Shown here: positions 1 to 5,526 of the stretch, piece after piece | How the letters are laid out: every line of letters begins with the position of its first letter | How positions within the stretch are numbered: the stretch's first letter is position 1 | Source of the DNA: Planctomycetaceae bacterium | Lineage (GTDB): Bacteria > Planctomycetota > Planctomycetia > Planctomycetales > Planctomycetaceae | DNA: 5,526 nucleotides | Direction: 5' to 3' | Assembly: GCA_020426085.1 (NCBI GenBank) | Contig: JAGQQP010000316.1 | Coordinates: forward strand, 1 to 5,526 | Notes under the pieces: generated by a model | Seen by the model: the letters and a program-made list of their open reading frames with translations, nothing else | Told to the model about the DNA's origin: nothing | Database searches by the model: none | Position numbers and translations under genes: made by a program

Positions 1-1
1 C

Positions 2-484
2 TATGTGGTGCCCGTCGTGGTACAGAATGAAGGTATCCTCTACTGCCTGGGAGGCCGCAGCAATCGCAGCATCGCCGTTCGTCCGGGAGGAAAAGGGGAT
101 GTCACGAAAACTCATAAACTCTGGGAAGTGAATGTGGGAGCCAATGTGACTTCTCCCGTCTATTACGACGGTCATCTCTACTGGGCCAGTGATCGAGGCA
201 TTGCGTTCTGCCTGAATGCAAAAGATGGTGAAGTGGTTTATAAAAACCGCCTGCCTACGGGAGCCAGACTCTACGCTTCGATTGTACTGGCCGATGGCAA
301 ACTGTACGTGACCACCCGGGATAGTGGCGTGATTGTACTGAAAGCCGGGCCTGAATATGTCGAGCTGGCCCGAAATGAGATCAAATCGGACGAAGATCTG
401 TTCAATGCATCACCTGCCGTCAGCGAAGGGAGTATTTATCTGCGGACCAACGGCTATCTCTATCGGATTGCAGAGAAAAAATGA
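2..484 (+). CDS. PQQ-type beta-propeller repeat protein, C-terminal fragment
   Basis: The reading frame is open at the window's left edge (first codon TAT at position 2) and ends at TGA 482-484, giving 160 visible residues. The GTG at position 5 is probably an internal valine, since the sequence is already in mid-domain. At least three propeller-blade patterns follow each other: SPVYYDGHLYWASDRGIAFC, then ASIVLADGKLYVTTRDSGVI, then NASPAVSEGSIYLRTNGYLY. Each has the small-residue/hydrophobic strand, a turn with DG or EG, and the LY(V/W) strand that marks PQQ-like/BamB-type repeats. Many planctomycete secreted or periplasmic proteins carry this fold, often without binding PQQ, and the ending near YLYRIAEKK is typical of the C-terminus. 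A signal peptide cannot be judged because the N-terminus is missing. No catalytic residues are visible, so enzyme activity should not be assumed; a binding or scaffold role is as likely. The family call is firm, the function unknown. Confidence 0.85.
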   Translation, partial: YVVPVVVQNEGILYCLGGRSNRSIAVRPGGKGDVTKTHKLWEVNVGANVTSPVYYDGHLYWASDRGIAFCLNAKDGEVVYKNRLPTGARLYASIVLADGKLYVTTRDSGVIVLKAGPEYVELARNEIKSDEDLFNASPAVSEGSIYLRTNGYLYRIAEKK

Positions 485-501
485 TGTTCTACACAAAAGA
501 T

Positions 502-536
502 TCTGATTAAATCACTTACAGGTTTATCAGACTTTT
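502..536 (+). terminator. possible weak rho-independent terminator
   Basis: An inverted repeat lies 17 bases after the propeller stop codon. TCTGAT (502-507) and AAA (509-511) pair with TTTATCAGA (523-531), leaving one bulged T at 508 and an 11-base loop. CTTTT follows at 532-536. The stem is AT-rich and the T run is only four long, so termination would be weak. The minus strand also carries a short T run (CTTTTG) on the other side of the hairpin, so it could act in both directions. This is inferred from structure only. Confidence 0.35.
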
Positions 537-550
537 GGAGCAGGTCGTTG
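537..550 (+). promoter_or_regulatory. GGAG ribosome-binding-like site before an alternative TTG start of tyrA
   Basis: GGAG at 537-540 is followed by a 7-base spacer and a TTG at 548-550 that is in frame with tyrA. It is the best Shine-Dalgarno match near the gene and would add 19 residues to TyrA. The ATG at 605 has only an AGG at 601-603, which is too close to serve as a normal site. The extension looks unlike any TyrA domain, so the site may be chance or may mark a true longer start. Confidence 0.3.
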
Positions 551-604
551 ATACTGTGGTCCGCCCGCTGGAAATCCCGATTCGGGGCTTCTACAATACG
601 AGGC

Positions 605-1480
605 ATGACTGAATCAACGACACAAAATGGCTACCTCTTCAAGACGATCGGCGTGATTGGCGTTGGTCTGCTGGGAGGATCCATTGCCGCTGCCGCTCGA
701 CAGCGCAATCTGGCAGAAACCATTCTCGGCGCAGGTCGTAACCCTTCCCGCATGCGCGCTGCACAGCAGGCGGGATTACTGGACCGGGGAACAACAAACA
801 TTGCAGAGACCGCAGCACAGTCGGACCTTGTGATTGTTTGTACCCCCGTCAATCAAATAGTCCAGTTCATTCAGACAGTCGCGCAAAACAGCCGTCCGGG
901 CACAATTATTACCGATGTCGGCAGTACGAAACAGAAGATCTTCAAGCAACTGAAAGGAACTTTGCCGGCAGGAGTCACTTTCGTCGCTTCGCATCCCCTG
1001 GCGGGATCAGAGAAAAGCGGGTTTGAATTTTCAGATCAGAACCTGTTTCAGGATCGCCCCTGTGTGATCACTCCTGAAGAGTCCGTTCCCGCGGAGGCTG
1101 TTTCCCGGGTCAGACAATTCTGGGAAGCACTGGGGATGCATGTGCTGCAGACCACACCAGAACAACACGATCTGATTCTGGCGGAAACGAGCCACCTGCC
1201 TCATGTGGTCGCTTCCGCTCTGGCAGCAACTTTAGCGGCAGAAAACACCAGATACACCTCAACCGGATTTCGCGATACCACACGCATTGCCGGTGGTGAC
1301 CCGGCTTTGTGGATTGAGATTCTGTTAAGCAATCGAGATGCGATTGTGACGAGTCTTGATAAATACGCTCAATCTCTGCAGCAGTTCCGGGATGCAATTC
1401 AAAACAATGATGAAAAACATCTCAGACAATTGCTGGAAGATGGTAAAAAGAAACACGACTCATTAAATTCAGCCTCATAA
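605..1480 (+). CDS. tyrA: prephenate/arogenate dehydrogenase, monofunctional TyrA
   Basis: TyrA oxidatively decarboxylates prephenate (or arogenate) with NAD(P)+ to give the direct precursor of tyrosine; it is cytosolic. Numbered from ATG 605 (291 residues), the N-terminal Rossmann fold shows [11 protein letters not shown] with GxGxxG at 19-24, then the strand VIVCTP and the TDVGSTK segment. [10 protein letters not shown] carries His130, matching the catalytic histidine of the family. SHLPH (196-200) and [15 protein letters not shown] (Arg223, Arg227) form the helical substrate-binding half. There is no chorismate mutase domain in front and no ACT domain behind, so feedback by tyrosine through an ACT domain is not expected. 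Prephenate versus arogenate preference and NAD versus NADP cannot be read with confidence. I chose ATG 605 because it puts the Rossmann glycine loop at the usual distance from the start; an in-frame TTG at 548 with a better ribosome-binding site is the alternative (310 residues). purL follows after 94 bases with no functional link. Confidence 0.93.
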   Translation: MTESTTQNGYLFKTIGVIGVGLLGGSIAAAARQRNLAETILGAGRNPSRMRAAQQAGLLDRGTTNIAETAAQSDLVIVCTPVNQIVQFIQTVAQNSRPGTIITDVGSTKQKIFKQLKGTLPAGVTFVASHPLAGSEKSGFEFSDQNLFQDRPCVITPEESVPAEAVSRVRQFWEALGMHVLQTTPEQHDLILAETSHLPHVVASALAATLAAENTRYTSTGFRDTTRIAGGDPALWIEILLSNRDAIVTSLDKYAQSLQQFRDAIQNNDEKHLRQLLEDGKKKHDSLNSAS

Positions 1481-1490
1481 ATCAGCAGAA

Positions 1491-1514
1491 CAGGTCAGGT
1501 TTTCGACTGACTTG
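1491..1514 (+). other. hairpin in the tyrA-purL spacer
   Basis: CAGGTCAG (1491-1498) pairs with CTGACTTG (1507-1514) over eight base pairs, one of them G-U in RNA (G1493 with U1512), around the 8-base loop GTTTTCGA. It begins 10 bases after the tyrA stop. No T run follows, so it is not a standard intrinsic terminator. It could stabilise the 3' end of tyrA mRNA or influence read-through into purL, or be chance. Confidence 0.3.
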
Positions 1515-1564
1515 CATAGCGACAACAACAAATCTTTCATTTTCCCGATGGAATCAACAGTAAC

Positions 1565-1569
1565 AGGAA
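1565..1569 (+). promoter_or_regulatory. ribosome binding site deciding the purL start
   Basis: AGGAA at 1565-1569 sits five bases before the ATG at 1575. The other in-frame candidates, TTG 1512 and ATG 1548, have no comparable purine-rich site, and 1512 falls inside the spacer hairpin. The PurS-like fold also begins right at the 1575 methionine, so site and homology agree. Confidence 0.65.
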
Positions 1570-1574
1570 TACAC

Positions 1575-4490
1575 ATGCTTTGCGAAGTCGAAATCAAACC
1601 CGCCAACAATCAGATCGACCGTGAGGGAGCCCGTATCCTGAAAGAATGCCAGGTACTCGGTGCGAATTCAATCCGGACTGTTCAGACCGCACACTCCTTC
1701 CTGCTCGAAGGTGATCTGGATCAGACGGGCATCGACAAGATCGCACGGACCCTGCTGGCAGATCCCATTGTGGAAACTTTCGAAATTCGCATTCTGTCTG
1801 GCGGCACATCAGAAACAGCCGGCTCAGAACCACTGCTGAATGTGATGTTCAAACCGGGTGTTACTGACAACACAGCTAACAGTGCCCGCGAAGCAATCAT
1901 CGATCTGGGACTTCCGGTCGAAAATGTTGCCACCTGTCGCAAATACTGGGTGAACTCGGATGCCGCTTCCGACGAAATTGACCGGATGGCTGCAAAAGTG
2001 CTTTCCAATGAAGCCATCGAATATGTCGTGCGTGGTCCCCTGCAGATGGACAGTATCAAGCTCGGCAGTGAATATACTTTCGAACTGGTCACCATCCCCA
2101 TTCGCGAAATGAATGACAAACAGCTGGAAACGCTCAGCCGCGAAGGTCAGCTTTACTTAAACCTGACTGAGATGAAAACCATCAAAGCCTACTATGTCAG
2201 CCAGAAAAAAGACCCTACCGACGTCGAACTGGAAAGTATTGCCCAGACATGGAGTGAGCATTGCTCTCACAAAACACTGGCCGGACGCATTCACTTTAAA
2301 GATGGCGAACGCGATCTGCATTTCGAAAACATGCTGAAAGAGACCATCTTCGCTGCGACCACGGAAATCCGTAAATCGCTGGGCGATAAAGACTGGTGCG
2401 TCAGTGTATTCGCAGACAATGCCGGCGTCATCACCTTTGACGACAAGCAGGACGTCTGCTTCAAAGTGGAAACACACAACCACCCTTCTGCACTGGAACC
2501 TTATGGCGGTGCCAACACCGGGCTCGGGGGCGTTATCCGCGACCCGCTGGGAACCGGACTGGGCGGCAAACCGGTCTGCAATACCGATGTATTCTGTTTT
2601 GCTCCGCCGGAAATCCCCTACTCTGAACTTCCCGCTGGTGTTCTGCATCCCAAAGCGGTCGCAACCGGCGTCGTTTCCGGCGTACGTGATTATGGTAACC
2701 GCATGGGTATCCCCACTGTGAATGGAGCCGTCTATTTCGATGAACGGTACCTGGGTAACCCGCTGGTCTATTGCGGCAATGTGGCGATGCTTCCGGTAGG
2801 GAAGTCAAAAAAACAGCAGGCACAACCGGGACACTACATCGTCGCTGTCGGCGGACGTACGGGCCGCGACGGAATTCACGGCGCTACGTTTTCTTCTGCA
2901 GAACTGACTTCCGAGAGTGAAATGCTTTCCGGCGGTGCCGTGCAGATTGGTAATGCGATCACAGAAAAAATGCTGCTGGACGTGATTCTGGAAGCGCGAG
3001 ACAAAGAACTATTCTCGGCAATCACCGACTGTGGTGCCGGCGGATTCAGCAGCGCCGTCGGAGAAATGGGAGAAAAAACCGGTGCAGAAGTCTGGCTGGA
3101 TCAATGTCCGCTCAAATACGCCGGCCTGTCCTACACTGAGATCTGGATCTCCGAAGCACAGGAGCGTATGGTCCTGGCTGTCCCGCCGGAAAACTGGGAA
3201 GCCTTCGAAAAAATCTGTGCAGGCGAAGGAGTCGAAGCATCGGTCATCGGAAAATTCACCGATACAAACCACCTGGTTCTGAAATACCAGGATCAGGTCG
3301 TGGCCGATCTGGAAATGGCATTTCTACATGACGGACGCCCACCGGTCGTAAGAGAAGCTGTCTACAAGACTCCGGCCTTCACTCCGCTCACTCCCCCGCA
3401 ACGTGATAACTACACCAAAGATCTGACATCCATTCTGGGTTCCTTGAATGTCTGCAGTAAAGAATGGATCATTCGCCAGTACGATCAGGAAGTGCAGGCC
3501 GGCAGTGTGGTCAAGCCTCTGGTGGGCGTTCAGAACGATGGTCCCTCAGACGCCGCAGTGGTTCGACCTGATCTGACATCGACACGCGGACTCGTCATTT
3601 CGTGCGGTATGAATCCCCGCTATGGTGACTTGAATACGCACTGGATGGCAGCTTCTGCCATTGATGAAGCGATCCGCAACTGTGTTGCCGTTGGTGCCGA
3701 CCCGGCGAAGATCGCCATCCTGGATAACTTCTGCTGGGGCAATACCGATCGCCCGGAAACACTGGGCAGCCTGGTTGCCGCTGCTCTGGCCTGTCAGGAA
3801 TTCTCCATCGCATACGGTTCCCCCTTTATCAGCGGAAAAGACAGTCTGTATAACGAATACTCTTTTGAAAATGAACAGGGAGAAAAAGAGACCGTCGCGA
3901 TTCCCTCATCACTGTTAATCAGTGCCATCGGTCAGATTGCCGATGTCAGCCACGCCGTCACGATGGATGTGAAAGCTCCCGGGAATCGGATTTTCATGGT
4001 AGGAACGACGCACAATGAACTGGGAGGCAGTCACTTTGCCCTGGTGAATCAACTCGAAGGGGGACAGGTTCCGCAGGTTGATAAGGAAGAAGCACCGGAG
4101 ATTTTCAAAGCCCTGCATCTGGCCATTCAGAAGCAGTTAATCAGAAGCTGCCATGACCTGAGTGAAGGTGGTCTGGCAGTCGCAGCCGCAGAAATGGCCT
4201 TTGCCGGCGGATATGGAATGAAACTGGACCCCACGCGCCTTCCCGAAGCGCTGGAACTGTCTACTCCCAGTCTGCTGTTCTCCGAAAGCAATACGCGTTT
4301 TCTGCTGGAAGTGCAGCTGGACAAGATGGATGCCTTATACGAATGCTTCGGCGATCTGCCTTTGTTCGATATCGGCGAAGTCATTGGTACCCGTCAGTTC
4401 ACAATCAAAGGAACTTCCGGAGGGACTGCGATCAGCGCCAGTCTGGATGAGCTGAAAGCCGCCTGGAAAAACCCGCTTGCCTGGGACTGA
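1575..4490 (+). CDS. purL: phosphoribosylformylglycinamidine synthase subunit PurL with fused tandem PurS-like domains
   Basis: PurL catalyses ATP-dependent conversion of FGAR to FGAM, step four of de novo purine synthesis, using ammonia delivered by a glutaminase. From ATG 1575 the product is 971 residues. Residues about 2-73 and 87-153 are two PurS-like units ([10 protein letters not shown]...IVETFEI and NVMFKPGV...AIEYVVRG). A helical linker follows, then the first synthetase half: WSEHCSHK (His229), [20 protein letters not shown] (His301, His303), [15 protein letters not shown] near 433, and [11 protein letters not shown] (483-493) with SEAQERM. The second half shows [31 protein letters not shown] (753-762) and [10 protein letters not shown] (859-868). 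Stand-alone small PurL is about 740 residues and needs separate PurS and PurQ; large PurL is about 1,250-1,300 and ends in a glutaminase. This protein ends about 100 residues after [10 protein letters not shown], with no class I glutaminase. I infer that PurQ acts in trans and that no separate PurS is needed. The 422-base gap after it suggests the transcript ends here. Confidence 0.96.
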   Translation: MLCEVEIKPANNQIDREGARILKECQVLGANSIRTVQTAHSFLLEGDLDQTGIDKIARTLLADPIVETFEIRILSGGTSETAGSEPLLNVMFKPGVTDNTANSAREAIIDLGLPVENVATCRKYWVNSDAASDEIDRMAAKVLSNEAIEYVVRGPLQMDSIKLGSEYTFELVTIPIREMNDKQLETLSREGQLYLNLTEMKTIKAYYVSQKKDPTDVELESIAQTWSEHCSHKTLAGRIHFKDGERDLHFENMLKETIFAATTEIRKSLGDKDWCVSVFADNAGVITFDDKQDVCFKVETHNHPSALEPYGGANTGLGGVIRDPLGTGLGGKPVCNTDVFCFAPPEIPYSELPAGVLHPKAVATGVVSGVRDYGNRMGIPTVNGAVYFDERYLGNPLVYCGNVAMLPVGKSKKQQAQPGHYIVAVGGRTGRDGIHGATFSSAELTSESEMLSGGAVQIGNAITEKMLLDVILEARDKELFSAITDCGAGGFSSAVGEMGEKTGAEVWLDQCPLKYAGLSYTEIWISEAQERMVLAVPPENWEAFEKICAGEGVEASVIGKFTDTNHLVLKYQDQVVADLEMAFLHDGRPPVVREAVYKTPAFTPLTPPQRDNYTKDLTSILGSLNVCSKEWIIRQYDQEVQAGSVVKPLVGVQNDGPSDAAVVRPDLTSTRGLVISCGMNPRYGDLNTHWMAASAIDEAIRNCVAVGADPAKIAILDNFCWGNTDRPETLGSLVAAALACQEFSIAYGSPFISGKDSLYNEYSFENEQGEKETVAIPSSLLISAIGQIADVSHAVTMDVKAPGNRIFMVGTTHNELGGSHFALVNQLEGGQVPQVDKEEAPEIFKALHLAIQKQLIRSCHDLSEGGLAVAAAEMAFAGGYGMKLDPTRLPEALELSTPSLLFSESNTRFLLEVQLDKMDALYECFGDLPLFDIGEVIGTRQFTIKGTSGGTAISASLDELKAAWKNPLAWD

Positions 4491-4572
4491 TCTCTCCAAA
4501 GCTTCGCGTACAGTACTTGACTGAACTTCATGCCGGCTCTTCCTGCGCATCGGCTTTCTGACAAGTTCCTCA

Positions 4573-4594
4573 GGAAGCTTATTTTAATGCTTCC
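4573..4594 (+). other. hairpin downstream of purL
   Basis: GGAAGC (4573-4578) pairs exactly with GCTTCC (4589-4594). TTA (4579-4581) can also pair with TAA (4585-4587) if T4588 is bulged, leaving a TTT loop. The stem is good, but it is followed by CCGGACTG rather than a T run, so it fails the usual intrinsic terminator pattern. It lies 82 bases after the purL stop and may be a 3' processing or stability element of that transcript. Confidence 0.35.
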
Positions 4595-4740
4595 CCGGAC
4601 TGACCGTTCGAGTAGAATAAAGGGTGTCCTTTAAATCCGTTTCCCTGTCAGGCAAACAGTGATACTCTGAGATTTGAGTAATCATCGTTAACCAGATCGA
4701 TTGAGAAACGTTCCGGCTTCACAGGAATCGGACACAGAAG

Positions 4741-4756
4741 GAAATCTGATTTCAGA
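4741..4756. repeat. two overlapping short palindromes
   Basis: GAAATC-T-GATTTC (4741-4753) is a perfect 13-base palindrome, and TCTGA-TT-TCAGA (4745-4756) is a perfect 12-base one that shares most of it. Such compact dyads can be operator sites for dimeric regulators. It lies about 160 bases before the moxR start, and no regulator is known to me for this motif. Chance is a real possibility. Confidence 0.25.
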
Positions 4757-4774
4757 GTCCATACTGCCTTTTGC

Positions 4775-4801
4775 GGGTTTCCGCAGATTGGCAGGAAACC
4801 C
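4775..4801. repeat. 8-base-pair perfect inverted repeat
   Basis: GGGTTTCC (4775-4782) and GGAAACCC (4794-4801) are exact reverse complements across 11 bases. In RNA the stem could extend by two G-C pairs inside, with one bulged A. The downstream sequence TGTAATTTC is only weakly T-rich, so a terminator reading is doubtful. It could be a leader hairpin of the moxR mRNA, a terminator of something upstream, or a protein-binding dyad. Confidence 0.35.
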
Positions 4802-4831
4802 CTGTAATTTCTCGATTTATGGTCGCAAAGT

Positions 4832-4842
4832 CCTGTTACAGG
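4832..4842. repeat. 11-base palindrome CCTGTTACAGG
   Basis: CCTGT and ACAGG are perfect half-sites around a single T. It sits 70 bases before the moxR ATG and immediately upstream of the weak -10-like TACGAT (4846-4851), where an operator could lie. No known regulator is recognised and the length is within chance for a gap this size. Confidence 0.2.
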
Positions 4843-4895
4843 CATTACGATAGAGTCTACGGAACTTTCTGCGCCAAGCAGTGTTTACCTTTGTA

Positions 4896-4901
4896 GAAAG
4901 G
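4896..4901 (+). promoter_or_regulatory. ribosome-binding-like GAAAGG before the MoxR gene
   Basis: GAAAGG ends 11 bases before ATG 4913, a rather long spacing, so the match is modest. It still supports that ATG, which also precedes the first recognisable MoxR residues by a usual distance. Confidence 0.4.
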
Positions 4902-4912
4902 TTTGAAAACGG

Positions 4913-5526
4913 ATGTCGGATGTGAAACAAGATACCTCTGACTCATCTGAGTATGAAATTACTCAGGAGTCAATCGATAAACTGAGTTCTGCGTACCGTC
5001 AGATCCATGGGCAGATCTCTAAAGTCATCGTAGGTCAGGATGATGTCGTTGAACAGCTCCTGATTGCATTATTCAGCCGCGGACACTGCCTGCTGGAAGG
5101 GGTTCCCGGTCTGGCCAAAACCTTGATGATTAGTACTCTTGCTCGCTGTCTCTCCATGGGCTTCAGTCGAATTCAGTTCACTCCCGACTTAATGCCGGCT
5201 GACATTACCGGTACCGATGTGCTGATGGAGAATAAAGAGACGGGTGTACGTGAGTTTCGATTCATTAATGGTCCGATTTTTCACAACGTGGTTCTGGCAG
5301 ATGAAATTAACCGGACACCACCCAAAACCCAGGCGGCGATGCTGGAAGCGATGCAGGAACGCCAGGTGACTGTGGGGCAGACAAGACATAAATTGAATGA
5401 ACCCTTCTTCGTTCTTGCGACCCAGAACCCGATTGAACAGGAAGGAACTTATCCACTTCCGGAAGCGCAGCAAGACCGCTTCATGTTCAAGGTTTTCGTG
5501 GAGTATCCTTCCTTTGCGGAAGAGAA
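4913..5526 (+). CDS. MoxR-family AAA+ ATPase, N-terminal part, cut by the window end
   Basis: MoxR ATPases are cytosolic AAA+ proteins of the AAA_3 type that act as chaperone-like partners of VWA-domain and DUF58 proteins, often in maturing enzyme complexes or in envelope and stress functions. The frame starts at ATG 4913 and is open at the right edge, with 204 complete codons visible of a family norm near 330. After an acidic, Ser/Thr-rich N-terminus of about 20 residues comes the [18 protein letters not shown] helix region. Walker A follows as GVPGLAKT (63-70, Lys69), then Walker B as VVLADEINR (Asp130, Glu131), and [10 protein letters not shown]. Sensor 1 is in [18 protein letters not shown] (Asn172), and DRF (188-190) carries the conserved arginine. 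All nucleotide-handling residues expected in this part are intact, so it looks functional. The C-terminal lid lies outside the window. The long upstream gap suggests its own promoter. The specific substrate cannot be inferred. Confidence 0.95.
   Translation, partial: MSDVKQDTSDSSEYEITQESIDKLSSAYRQIHGQISKVIVGQDDVVEQLLIALFSRGHCLLEGVPGLAKTLMISTLARCLSMGFSRIQFTPDLMPADITGTDVLMENKETGVREFRFINGPIFHNVVLADEINRTPPKTQAAMLEAMQERQVTVGQTRHKLNEPFFVLATQNPIEQEGTYPLPEAQQDRFMFKVFVEYPSFAEE

Larger units (their letters stand above)
4491..4912. other. 422-base intergenic stretch, no convincing gene
   Basis: No frame here has both codon character and a recognisable product. The only open frame of note is a 65-codon one on the minus strand (4648-4845) without a ribosome binding site or family resemblance. 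The stretch contains several short dyad symmetries, listed separately, and no clear sigma-70 promoter: the best -10-like match is TACGAT at 4846-4851 with a poor -35. It probably holds the 3' end of the purL transcript and the promoter and leader of the MoxR gene. A small RNA is possible but unsupported. Confidence 0.6.

Noticed and set aside
5..7. GTG at the left edge as the true start of the propeller gene
   Set aside because: The frame is open upstream and the sequence is already inside a propeller blade; the protein is cut by the window edge.
1512..1574. Longer PurL starting at TTG 1512 or ATG 1548
   Set aside because: The extra residues lie before the PurS-like fold, TTG 1512 falls inside a hairpin, and the only good ribosome binding site (AGGAA 1565-1569) serves ATG 1575.
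1721..2119. 132-codon antisense frame over the PurS-like part of purL
   Set aside because: The + strand codes a recognisable PurS-like tandem here; the reverse frame has no recognisable product.
2157..2648. 163-codon antisense frame within purL
   Set aside because: It is the mirror of a strongly conserved PurL coding region that includes the His229 and His301 motifs, and has no family resemblance of its own.
4618..4633. TAAAGG-GTGT-CCTTTA hairpin as the purL terminator
   Set aside because: Six base pairs, mostly A-T, and no T run after it; too weak to call.
4648..4845. 65-codon open frame on the minus strand in the purL-moxR gap
   Set aside because: No ribosome binding site before its ATG, no recognisable family or motif, and it overlaps the dyad symmetries. 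A frame of this length is expected by chance.
4846..4851. TACGAT as a sigma-70 -10 box for moxR
   Set aside because: The -35 position holds TCGCAA, only three of six matches; not enough to call a promoter.
5189..5473. 94-codon antisense frame near the right end
   Set aside because: It lies opposite the Walker B and sensor 1 region of the MoxR gene, whose + strand frame is unmistakable.

Overview
The window looks like ordinary chromosomal DNA from a planctomycete, probably of the Gimesia/Rubinisphaera kind. This placement is inferred from family recognition, not from a search. Three things support it: a PQQ-type beta-propeller protein with the wording typical of that phylum, a mid-length PurL of about 970 residues, and a MoxR ATPase behind a long leader. 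Base composition looks moderate (about 50% GC by eye) and even across the window. I see no transfer boundary, insertion sequence, tRNA, rRNA or CRISPR array.

Layout, all on the + strand: (1) positions 2-484 hold the C-terminal end of a beta-propeller protein whose start lies before the window. (2) Positions 485-604 are a short gap with an AT-rich hairpin followed by CTTTT, a possible weak terminator. (3) Positions 605-1480 encode a monofunctional TyrA (prephenate/arogenate dehydrogenase). (4) Positions 1481-1574 are a gap with a compact hairpin. (5) Positions 1575-4490 encode PurL, the synthetase subunit of FGAM synthase, with two PurS-like units fused at the N-terminus and no glutaminase domain. 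(6) Positions 4491-4912 are a 422-base stretch with no convincing gene but several short dyad symmetries. (7) From 4913 to the window edge runs the first 204 codons of a MoxR-family AAA+ ATPase, which continues past the end.

The genes do not form one pathway. TyrA makes the tyrosine precursor and PurL catalyses the fourth step of de novo purine synthesis. They are co-directional with a 94-base gap and could share a transcript, but there is no functional reason to pair them. The MoxR gene probably opens a new transcription unit after the long gap; its usual partners (a DUF58 protein, transglutaminase and VWA-domain proteins) would lie downstream of the window.

I found no evidence for an undescribed system. 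The points most worth a second look are the PurL architecture (tandem PurS plus PurL, with glutaminase presumably in trans), the undecided TyrA start codon, and the dyad-rich leader before moxR.
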